Part shown: piece by piece, positions 45,601 through 53,757 of the stretch
Numbering within the stretch: the stretch's first letter is position 1
How the letters are laid out: each line of letters starts with the position of its first letter
Assembly (NCBI RefSeq): GCF_029581355.1
Contig: NZ_CP120849.1
Coordinates: forward strand, 3,380,501-3,444,500
Reading direction: 5' to 3'
DNA length: 64,000 nucleotides
Source of the DNA: Parabacteroides chongii
Lineage (GTDB): Bacteria; Bacteroidota; Bacteroidia; Bacteroidales; Tannerellaceae
Notes under the pieces: model-generated
Seen by the model: only the letters and a program-made list of their open reading frames with translations
Databases searched by the model: none
What the model was told of the DNA's origin: nothing
Made by a program: the position numbers and the translations under genes

Positions 45601-46953
45601 ATGAACAAGTTTTTATTGAAAGGTGTGGCTGCCATGTTGTGTATGGCCACGATGTTTGGAAACGTAGCTTGTAGCGACGATGATCCTGTACAAGGAGGTG
45701 AAACTCCGGAAGAAAGCAAGGACGTTGTACTGGAAAACGAAATTACTTCGGATATGACTTTGAAAGCAACAGATAACAATCTGTTGAGAGGCTTTGTTTA
45801 TGTAACGAAAGGAGTAACCCTGACTATCGAACCGGGTACGGTGATCAAAGGGGAGAAAGCAACGAAGGGTTCATTGATCGTTGAACCGGGTGGTAAGATC
45901 ATTGCCGAAGGTACGGCAGAAAAGCCTATCGTCTTTACTTCCGACCAGGCAGCCGGTTCGCGTGATTATGGCGATTGGGGTGGTTTGATCCTCTGTGGTA
46001 ACGCTCCTGTGAATGCCAACGAGCCGCAGATTGAAGGTGGCCCACGTACAGTCTATGGTGGTGACAATCCCGAAGATAATTCTGGTGTTGTGAAGTATGT
46101 ACGTATCGAGTTTGCCGGCTATCCGCTGGAACCGAACAAGGAAATCAACGGTCTGACTTGTGGCGGTGTGGGTCGTGGTACGACACTTGAATATATCCAG
46201 GTAGCTTTCTGTGGTGACGACTCTTTCGAATGGTTCGGTGGTACGGTGAATGCAAAGCACCTGATTGCTTACAAAGGTTGGGATGATGAGTTCGATACGG
46301 ATTATGGTTTCCAGGGTAAACTGCAGTATCTGTTGGGTGTTCGTGATCCGAAACATGCCGATACATCTAAATCAAACGGTTTCGAGTCTGATAACGATGC
46401 GAACGGTTCGGGTAATGAGCCGCTGACCAACCCGATATTTTCCAACGTCACTCTGATCGGCCCGCTCTATGGCGAGTCTGCAGGTAAAGCTGAAAGCGAT
46501 ATTCTCTACACTACAGACGATGCGGCCAACGGCGCTAAAGGCGGCCAGTTCCAGGCTGCCATGCATATCCGTCGTAACTCGGCTTTGAATGTGTATAACT
46601 CTGTTTTCACCGGCTGGCCGTATGGTCTGTACTTACAGAATGCCAACTCGGCTGCTACGGTTAAGAACGTCATCTTCGCCGGTATGTGGGAAAATTTCAA
46701 AGACGATGCAAGCAAGAGCTATTTCGAAACAGAGGGGCTGAACAACCTGGTGTATGCTTCCAGCAACGACTTGATTGCTACGAATGCAGACTACACTTCG
46801 GTAGTGACTGCCAACATCACCGGTGCCGACTTCTCCGACGTTGTCCTGTCTGACGGCTTCTTCGAAAAGGTTTCCTACAAAGGTGCCTTCGACGGAACAA
46901 ACGACTGGACAAAAGGCTGGGTAAACTGGGACCCGCAAAACACAGCTTATTAA
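45601..46953 (+). CDS. Surface lipoprotein, predicted right-handed beta-helix
   Basis: A 450-residue lipoprotein (signal ending FGNVACSDDDPVQ, with the acidic SDDD after the Cys that is a surface-export signal for Bacteroidetes lipoproteins). The body starts with VTKGVTLTIEPGTVIKGEKATKGSLIVEPGGKIIAEGTAEKPIVFTS, a parallel beta-helix-like repeat, followed by GDWGGLILCGNAPVN and CGDDSFEWFGGTVNAKHLIAY. It follows the TonB receptor by 35 bp. This receptor plus beta-helix lipoprotein pair is probably a capture and uptake system analogous to SusCD, but the ligand is not visible. Confidence 0.82.
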   Translation: MNKFLLKGVAAMLCMATMFGNVACSDDDPVQGGETPEESKDVVLENEITSDMTLKATDNNLLRGFVYVTKGVTLTIEPGTVIKGEKATKGSLIVEPGGKIIAEGTAEKPIVFTSDQAAGSRDYGDWGGLILCGNAPVNANEPQIEGGPRTVYGGDNPEDNSGVVKYVRIEFAGYPLEPNKEINGLTCGGVGRGTTLEYIQVAFCGDDSFEWFGGTVNAKHLIAYKGWDDEFDTDYGFQGKLQYLLGVRDPKHADTSKSNGFESDNDANGSGNEPLTNPIFSNVTLIGPLYGESAGKAESDILYTTDDAANGAKGGQFQAAMHIRRNSALNVYNSVFTGWPYGLYLQNANSAATVKNVIFAGMWENFKDDASKSYFETEGLNNLVYASSNDLIATNADYTSVVTANITGADFSDVVLSDGFFEKVSYKGAFDGTNDWTKGWVNWDPQNTAY

Positions 46954-46954
46954 T

Positions 46955-47425
46955 ATGATCAAAAGATTGTTATTAACATCCACATTGCTTGCCGGAAGCG
47001 CCTTAGCCATTCAGGCGCAGGACCTGGTGCTTAGCGAAGGACAATATTATACAGACGAAACGCAGACGACACCTTACACCGGCCGCTATACGGAGTTTTA
47101 CGACGACGGTATGCTGAAAATGGAGTTGTATCTGAAGGACGGCCGCCCGGAAGGCACCTATGTTATCTATTATCCGTCCGGAAAGATTGCCGAGGTCCGC
47201 TCATACTATCATGGTATCTTCCACGGGGAATGGCGAACATACAATGAGACCGGTCAGCTAATCGGCTTGGCCTCTTACAAAGAGGGCGAGAAGGATGGCC
47301 CTTGGCGCATCTGGAACGACAAAGGCATCATGCGTTTCGAAATGTTCTATACGCGCGGCAAGAAAAGCGGCGTTTGGCGAACCTGGGATGAAGAGGGGAA
47401 GTTGCTGACGGAAGAGAAGCAATAA
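46955..47425 (+). CDS. MORN-repeat protein (YwqK-like)
   Basis: A 156-residue protein with a signal peptide (about 1-21, ending AIQAQD). It is made of five or so MORN-like units of about 20-23 residues (YTGRYTEFYDDGMLKMELYL, GTYVIYYPSGKIAEVRSYYH, GEWRTYNETGQLIGLASYKE, GPWRIWNDKGIMRFEMFYTR, GVWRTWDEEGKLLTEE). Such exported proteins are sometimes listed as toxin-antitoxin YwqK antitoxins, but that label is not supported here. It begins one base after the beta-helix gene stop, so it belongs to that transcript. Confidence 0.85.
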   Translation: MIKRLLLTSTLLAGSALAIQAQDLVLSEGQYYTDETQTTPYTGRYTEFYDDGMLKMELYLKDGRPEGTYVIYYPSGKIAEVRSYYHGIFHGEWRTYNETGQLIGLASYKEGEKDGPWRIWNDKGIMRFEMFYTRGKKSGVWRTWDEEGKLLTEEKQ

Positions 47426-47439
47426 TTTATATATCAATC

Positions 47440-47512
47440 ACGGCGTCACCTTTCAAAATACAGAATGTATGCATTGATTTTCTTGCTATGGAAGGGTGAC
47501 GCCGTTTTTATA
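47440..47512 (+). terminator. Terminator after the MORN gene
   Basis: ACGGCGTCACC and GGTGACGCCGT make an 11-bp perfect stem with a 44-base loop and a run of T. A third copy of GGCGTCACC lies just after, near 47516. Confidence 0.75.
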
Positions 47513-47620
47513 GCTGGCGTCACCAGTTTATGGTTTGAATATCAGTGTTTAGATGTGAAAAAGACAGGTGGTGATTCCGATAAAACAAAACATTTATCAG
47601 TGAGCGGATAATAGGTGAGT

Positions 47621-47794
47621 GGCTTGCCTTTGTTAAAGCGATGTCTTGCCTTTCTCAGGTTGCTGTCTTGCCTTACCCAAATGGCTGCCTACTCATTCTC
47701 AAATGGCTGCTTACCCATTGTCAGACTACTGCCTACCTTTTTCTAAAAAGCTGCCTACCTTTTTTGCAAAGGCTGCCGGACAATTATTTAAAAT
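47621..47794. repeat. 22-bp tandem array with GGCTGCC core, eight units
   Basis: Units start at 47621, 47643, 47665 (18 bp), 47683, 47705, 47727, 47749 and 47771; most are 22 bp. The shared core is GGCTGCCTAC or GCTTGCCTT, with T- or A-rich ends (TTTCTAAAA). The last unit, GGCTGCCGGACAATTATTTA, is close to the array at 13084-13194. Confidence 0.8.
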
Positions 47795-47815
47795 ACCTAT
47801 GTTTTGAATAAGAGA

Positions 47816-47860
47816 AGGGGCATGTTATAGTCCCAAATGGGAAAACTATAACATGCCCCT
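47816..47860 (-). terminator. Perfect 15-bp hairpin after the giant surface protein gene
   Basis: AGGGGCATGTTATAG pairs with CTATAACATGCCCCT without mismatch, and the loop holds a further TCCC/GGGA pair. It lies 23 bp after the stop of the minus-strand gene. Confidence 0.8.
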
Positions 47861-47882
47861 CGATTATGGAGCGAGCAATCGC

Positions 47883-50800
47883 TTAGCGCACCATCACCTT
47901 TTCGGTCTTGACTGCATCGGCATTGCCTTTGGCGCGGACGATGTAGATACCTTTCGGCAGGTTGAAAGTATGTTGTGTTGTATTGACCTTCATCTCTTTG
48001 ACCAGCGAGCCATTCAGAGAGTAGACCTTGATGTTGCGTACTTCCTCGGTTGAGGAGACAATCACTTTACCGTTTTTGACGGAGTAGATGGCGATTGCGT
48101 TCGTGTCGATGCTTCCGGTGGCAGAGCTGCGTAGATAGTAGCGTCCGTGGCTTTCGCCGGAGAGGTCTAGCGTATAGCTGTCGCCTTCCAGCAGGGTGCT
48201 GCTGCGGGTGTAGCTATCGTAGAGGTAGAGCGGTTCGGCCAGTTGGGAGATACCTTCGATGGTGAGGCTTACGTCTCCCTTGCGGCTGTTGTAGACACCT
48301 ACCGGGATGTTGTCGATGCTGCGCAGGGCATTCACCTGTGCGGTGCGGTTACCGGCAACGGAGTAGGCTACCGGTGCATCCAGTTCGGAGTCGAGCAATA
48401 CCACGGCATCCTCCTGCGGCTGATAGGCGTTGTCGGCATTGTCACGCAGGGTGATTACCGAGCGACCTTTCTGTCCGTCACGTTCGGCAGTCAGCGTGAG
48501 CACGGGGGCGGTGGCTGCGTGGGAGCGGGTAGAGGGAGTTGCTTTGGCTGACGGTTTGGCTGCCATCATGTCGGTTGTGAATGTAATCTTTACTTCCTCT
48601 TTGTTTGTTTCTTCTTCTTCCGCTTGTGTTTCTTCCGGCTTTTCCTCTCCTTCATTATAACCAGCGCGTTCAACAAAGAAAGCAGTCATAGGTAGAATCA
48701 AGCCGGTCATATTGTTGCCATTTTCCGTTGCGCCAGTCCAAGGTATATCCGGAGTGCCAACAATCGCTTGTGTAGTGTTTGATTCTGTATCTATAATCCA
48801 GTATTTCCTATTTAAAGAACTGTTTTGCTTGAAGAATTCTTCCATATTCAAATAAGTCATATACGGATTACCGACCAAGAAGTGGTTGCCGTCGCTATCT
48901 TTTTCAGGAGTGAAGGTAACTTCCACTGCTGCTTTGTCTGCCATTTTACCATACTTTTCTCGGCTTGTTGGAGCAGGAGAAAGTCCGGCACGAGTCTGTG
49001 GTTCCGCTTCTTCGTAGTTGTAGGTCTTATCTGCTTTTGGCAGACGCACCAAAACATTCTGTTCTTCTACGCGGGCATAGAAACCTGTACCCAACGCGTA
49101 AGGAACCCAAACATCGTTATATTCGATGCTCCAGTTAGATTTGACGGCGTTTGCACTACCGGTTTTGTTTTCATGATCTTGATAAGCTACCGACTTATCC
49201 CAAGCCTTTTGATAGAAAGCTGGATTCCAACGGCTGTTGGTGACTCCTGTTTGATTATATGTGATATCTTCAAAAGCAGGAGTAACTTGTTTTCCTGCTG
49301 TACTAAGATCATTACCAACTTGTTTCGGAGCATACATATCTCCCGCATACACATCATATAATGGAGACGACTGCCAGTAAGGCTGGCTTTCTTTCATTTC
49401 AAACTCTACGCGTGCTGTTTGATAATCCAAGAAATGCTGGTTCATCAACGTTGCTTTGGGCTTGAAGTAGATTTGGTCTACCCTATTAATGTAGTAAGGC
49501 TTTACTACTATTGCACCATTTTCTCCCGTGTTGTTGACAGCCATGTCGTATTGAATTGTGCTATTTGAATCTGTAATTTTCAATACACCATTGTCTTTTT
49601 CTGTCAATTCTTCATCATCCTCAAGAGCCAACTCTTCATCTTCCAACACGGTTACTTTGGTGAAGTATAGGGGGGAGAGTTGGTTGGTTTTCGTTTCGCC
49701 AACTCCAATCTGATCGCTATACAACTCGTCTTTGGTGGATGCATACCAGTTCTTATCGTTATACCAAACAGGGTTGTCTTTGCTAGGAGACCATGTGAGG
49801 TATTCGGGAACGATCTTGATTCGGAGGTAAGCGTAGCCCTCGCAGGAATTAGGTATCAATTCTGCGTCTTCAATATCTTCTGTGGAAGCATATTGATATT
49901 CCCCGAAAGGAAAATAAAGATCATAAATTCCCCCTTCTTTGAAGTAGGTTGGTATATCCTTCTCCTCCAAAGTAAAAGTTAATGACAAAGAATTGTTTTT
50001 GTTATCCTGTTGCGCTATCAAAGAGTTTAATGTTCCAATTACCTGATACGTGTTATAATCTCTTAAGTAAACATTTTTGTTATTTTCTAGTGCTTTTAGT
50101 ACATATTTCATTGAAGCATCTTCTTCGTTATCAGATTGCTCAGGCATTCCGAACGTAATCTCTTTTTGAATCGGAACAGTCAATGTCGTTTTGTTTTCTA
50201 TGTGTGCAAGTCCTAAACGTAGCGGTACGGTATTTAATGGTATATCCTTCGGATAGTCTATATTTCCGAAACCAACATTTAGTGTAGGCACATTCGATTC
50301 CGCAGCCAATTCAAGTTCCTGAGGTTCTGTACAGAACAACTTCTTGGTTTCTCCTTCCGCTGGTAGATCTAGGTCATTACCATCACTACCCACGTAAGGC
50401 ATAGCCGTTACTTTGGCTACCCAACGGAAAGAGGGAGATTTACCAAATACGAGTTTCGGTTCTTCCGTACTGCTGCCTATCAGATCTTTTAAGATTGCTT
50501 TTGCATCATCATCAATAGCTTTAGATTTTTCCACATCTTCGACTGTAAAGTTTGCAACTTTCTCTTCAGCTGTGTTGCCTAGTCCATCACGGAATGCTTT
50601 CAAAAGTGCTTGTAATGTATTATGCCCAGTGTTCTCTACTCGCTCGTTAGCCTCTTTCTCTGAGCCTAAATACCAATCAAAGGTGTATTTATATTCCTCT
50701 TTTTCATACCATGTATCAAAGTCAACCATCTCTTCACCCGTCACATTTCCAACTTTGTCTACCGGAGTGACCATCAGATTTGCATTTAAGGTATGGATAG

Positions 50801-53756
50801 AACCTTCACAAGTAACGCCGGTTGCCGATGTTTCTGTATCGACTTTGATTGTGATGGAGGGACTTACATAGATGACCTTCTTTAAGGCACATGGGGTATT
50901 TAAGCCGAGTACATCTTCTACAGCTGGGGCATCAGGATCGGTAGGCTCGCTCGGTTTGTTAGGATCTTCTGACTCTGCGATCTGTTTTGCGCTGAATAAT
51001 ACCACATAATATCTTCCTGACGCAGACGGTTCCACCGTATTGCCATCTTCATCCTTATAGATTTCGCCAGCGAAACGCAAGTCGGTATTATGCACGTCTA
51101 TTTCGCTTAAGTATAACATTGCATTGTCCCCACTTCGCCAAGGGCAACGGATACGGGGGATGCCTAAACAGATGAAGAGGTCGCGGGCTGCTTTTTCATA
51201 TGTTGCATATTCTGTGCTAGTAGGATTCATGATCTTATCCACATACACTTCTGTTACCAACAGAGGATTACCAATAGTTGCCGCATCTGTGGAGGTACTC
51301 CCGTCTCGCTTGCATAAGTTACTTATGATATTTTCCAAGTCTTCCACATGTGGATCATTTTTAAACCTCTCGTTCAGATCTGAGTTTCGCTTCAAATCCT
51401 CCAAGAAGTCATTCATGGCATGTACATTCATTGTGATTTCAAGTTTCTTGGCTTCTTCCTGAGTTTTAGGAACCCATAATCTTCCATCTCCATCGGTATA
51501 CTTTTTCATATCCGTTTGAGCAGCTACACGCATGACATATTGTAGTCTGTTCAGTACTTCTGTATCTTCTTCTGGCTTGACTAACTCATCGTCATGTGTA
51601 TGATCAACCAAGTCTTTATTGACTGAAATCCAGTTTCCTACATCTCCGTTTTCTTGTATCTCGGTAAATGCGAAGTACACATTACCAATGTTCGGGTGCA
51701 TAATATCATCTACGGCTGCGTAGGGGTCGTTACCCATCAAGCCATAGCGGTATTTTCTGTAGTTGAAGTCTTGTAGCTGATCTTTATCAATCACATCCGA
51801 AGAAATATCCCACGTCATATTGCTCTGTAGTGTTTGATAGTCGGTGCTGACCATCAATACGGAGGCATCGCAAGCGTCTTCTCGCTGGGCGGTGATGGCA
51901 GGAAGTGTGCTATAGACGGAGATATCATCGATACCGAAGTCGGCACCGTTGGAACTTTCGCAATTGCTGGATATCTCCAGGATAAAATTATCCGTATCCT
52001 TGATGTCTGTCTTCGAGAAGGAAAATTTGAAAGAGACTCGTTGCCAAGCGGCAAAATCACCATTATCCTTTGTCCCTATAGCCCCACTATAATATTTAGC
52101 AAGGATGGTTTCTGTGTTATTCTCTCCTTTTCCTTTCAGGGTAAATCCTATATTGGCAGGGGTTCTGCCGGTGCCAGATGTTACATCACAAACCCATGCA
52201 TTTACAATCAAGCTTGTATTCGGGCAAAGTCCGCTAATTGGTATTTTTGTAATGACACCAGGGGTTTCAGAGGCATCAACGTACATGAAATATCCGGATT
52301 GCTGACCGTTTTCCTTTTCCCATAGGCGGTCGGTGACCCATTGGTCGTATTGTGCTGGAAAATAATCGGAATATTCACCATCTTCGCGATTATATCGGAT
52401 AGTAGGTAAGTTTGGATCATTACGTCCATGTCCTTCTGTAGAATATGAAATATTCGGATAGTTCAACGTTCGATATAAAGCATATTCGCCTTTCATAACT
52501 TTTAAGTCATTACCATATCTATATTGATACATCTCCGGATGGGCAAAGGCGTAATAAGACTCTACCTCTCTTTCTTCTCCTTCTATCTCTGTAGTGAAGA
52601 CTTCTGTTTTGACATTTTTTAGTGGGTCATTTGTTAATAGATTCACTATATTTTGCTCATTGTTGTATAAAATCTCGTCTTCTGTCTCAAAAGAGATACG
52701 TGCCAATCTTTTATATAAGGTTGTATTTGCTTCTAAGTCATCTTCAGTAATTCCGGAATCATCAACCATGGTGACGTTCAGGAAGGATACTGGATACCAA
52801 TCTGTATATGTTTGGGTGCTATTTCCCCCACGAACCTCTGCTAAAATACATGCTTTCTTGACATTTGTTGTAAATTCGTAGTTAATAATATTATTCGTTT
52901 TAGTAGAATATTTGACATCTGGATTGTTCTGATTAGGCTGGTTGCCCGTATAAGGAGACCTTGTATCCCAGTTAATGCCATCATTACTCGTATTTATCTT
53001 CCAACGTATCTCTGTCGCTTTTACCGTATTTTCATTATCATCTTGAATATAATAATTGTCTAAATCTTCCGGTAATCTGAAATTAGATGCTTTACCTTTT
53101 GGCATATATATGTCATAGGCATTTAATACATAGTTTGATTCTTTTCCTTGCTCTTTCCTTAATGGTGTAAGATCATTACTATTCTCTTTAATGCCTAATG
53201 ACTCGAATTCTGTTAGCTTTGTTTTTAATAACGTTGCCCTTTCATTTGCATTCCTTAATTCATACACATGGCGGACACCGATAACTAGAGGAACAAGCGT
53301 GCCATTGCCTGATTGTGTTCTATCTGCCGCTACCGAACTGACCTCGTAAACAAGTTTCATTCCATTGCGTATATCTTCTGCACTGAATGTACAGCTTATA
53401 CTTGCTGCGTTTCCGAGCTTTTGATTATTATTCGTGGCATACCATCCATAACTATTACCATATTGGGTTAATTTAGAATTATAGTTTACTGTTGGTTCTA
53501 AACGGTCGTCTATCTCCACTGTATTATTATCTTTATCTATGACATACCATCTGACATAACCATCCATTCCTGTACTTTCACCGGTCTCCTGAAAACTTAC
53601 TGTCTTTGGCTCACCCGGATCTACATACAGCACATCCATAATCGTATGATCCGCTTTCACCGAATAGAAATCATTTTGCCCCCAAGCGTCCCCCGCACCT
53701 GCCATCAACATCAGGCAAGTGAGGATTAGTATATTATATAATGTATAGTGTTTCAT
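47883..53756 (-). CDS. Giant surface adhesin-like protein with type IX-like C-terminal domain
   Basis: A 1957-residue protein with a signal peptide (about 1-27, ending DAWGQ) and long beta-rich repeats; a galactose-binding-like region may lie near 550-680 (NAWVCDVTSGTGRTPANIGF). The last about 75 residues (NAIAIYSVKNGKVIVSSTEE to GIYIVRAKGNADAVKTEKVM) look like a type A sorting domain of the type IX secretion system. The start at 53756 is decided by a strong AGGAGG site 8 bp before it (unusual here) and is one base after the stop of the gene above; a GTG at 53765 is less likely. As last gene of the fimbrial operon it may be a tip or adhesin. Confidence 0.82.
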   Translation of the reverse strand: MKHYTLYNILILTCLMLMAGAGDAWGQNDFYSVKADHTIMDVLYVDPGEPKTVSFQETGESTGMDGYVRWYVIDKDNNTVEIDDRLEPTVNYNSKLTQYGNSYGWYATNNNQKLGNAASISCTFSAEDIRNGMKLVYEVSSVAADRTQSGNGTLVPLVIGVRHVYELRNANERATLLKTKLTEFESLGIKENSNDLTPLRKEQGKESNYVLNAYDIYMPKGKASNFRLPEDLDNYYIQDDNENTVKATEIRWKINTSNDGINWDTRSPYTGNQPNQNNPDVKYSTKTNNIINYEFTTNVKKACILAEVRGGNSTQTYTDWYPVSFLNVTMVDDSGITEDDLEANTTLYKRLARISFETEDEILYNNEQNIVNLLTNDPLKNVKTEVFTTEIEGEEREVESYYAFAHPEMYQYRYGNDLKVMKGEYALYRTLNYPNISYSTEGHGRNDPNLPTIRYNREDGEYSDYFPAQYDQWVTDRLWEKENGQQSGYFMYVDASETPGVITKIPISGLCPNTSLIVNAWVCDVTSGTGRTPANIGFTLKGKGENNTETILAKYYSGAIGTKDNGDFAAWQRVSFKFSFSKTDIKDTDNFILEISSNCESSNGADFGIDDISVYSTLPAITAQREDACDASVLMVSTDYQTLQSNMTWDISSDVIDKDQLQDFNYRKYRYGLMGNDPYAAVDDIMHPNIGNVYFAFTEIQENGDVGNWISVNKDLVDHTHDDELVKPEEDTEVLNRLQYVMRVAAQTDMKKYTDGDGRLWVPKTQEEAKKLEITMNVHAMNDFLEDLKRNSDLNERFKNDPHVEDLENIISNLCKRDGSTSTDAATIGNPLLVTEVYVDKIMNPTSTEYATYEKAARDLFICLGIPRIRCPWRSGDNAMLYLSEIDVHNTDLRFAGEIYKDEDGNTVEPSASGRYYVVLFSAKQIAESEDPNKPSEPTDPDAPAVEDVLGLNTPCALKKVIYVSPSITIKVDTETSATGVTCEGSIHTLNANLMVTPVDKVGNVTGEEMVDFDTWYEKEEYKYTFDWYLGSEKEANERVENTGHNTLQALLKAFRDGLGNTAEEKVANFTVEDVEKSKAIDDDAKAILKDLIGSSTEEPKLVFGKSPSFRWVAKVTAMPYVGSDGNDLDLPAEGETKKLFCTEPQELELAAESNVPTLNVGFGNIDYPKDIPLNTVPLRLGLAHIENKTTLTVPIQKEITFGMPEQSDNEEDASMKYVLKALENNKNVYLRDYNTYQVIGTLNSLIAQQDNKNNSLSLTFTLEEKDIPTYFKEGGIYDLYFPFGEYQYASTEDIEDAELIPNSCEGYAYLRIKIVPEYLTWSPSKDNPVWYNDKNWYASTKDELYSDQIGVGETKTNQLSPLYFTKVTVLEDEELALEDDEELTEKDNGVLKITDSNSTIQYDMAVNNTGENGAIVVKPYYINRVDQIYFKPKATLMNQHFLDYQTARVEFEMKESQPYWQSSPLYDVYAGDMYAPKQVGNDLSTAGKQVTPAFEDITYNQTGVTNSRWNPAFYQKAWDKSVAYQDHENKTGSANAVKSNWSIEYNDVWVPYALGTGFYARVEEQNVLVRLPKADKTYNYEEAEPQTRAGLSPAPTSREKYGKMADKAAVEVTFTPEKDSDGNHFLVGNPYMTYLNMEEFFKQNSSLNRKYWIIDTESNTTQAIVGTPDIPWTGATENGNNMTGLILPMTAFFVERAGYNEGEEKPEETQAEEEETNKEEVKITFTTDMMAAKPSAKATPSTRSHAATAPVLTLTAERDGQKGRSVITLRDNADNAYQPQEDAVVLLDSELDAPVAYSVAGNRTAQVNALRSIDNIPVGVYNSRKGDVSLTIEGISQLAEPLYLYDSYTRSSTLLEGDSYTLDLSGESHGRYYLRSSATGSIDTNAIAIYSVKNGKVIVSSTEEVRNIKVYSLNGSLVKEMKVNTTQHTFNLPKGIYIVRAKGNADAVKTEKVMVR

Positions 53757-53757
53757 A

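Noticed and set aside
46955..47425. Toxin-antitoxin antitoxin label for the MORN protein
   Set aside because: It has a signal peptide and no adjacent toxin gene; the MORN repeats alone do not support it.
48825..49361. 178-codon plus-strand frame
   Set aside because: Opposite the giant adhesin gene; no motifs and no ribosome-binding or promoter support.
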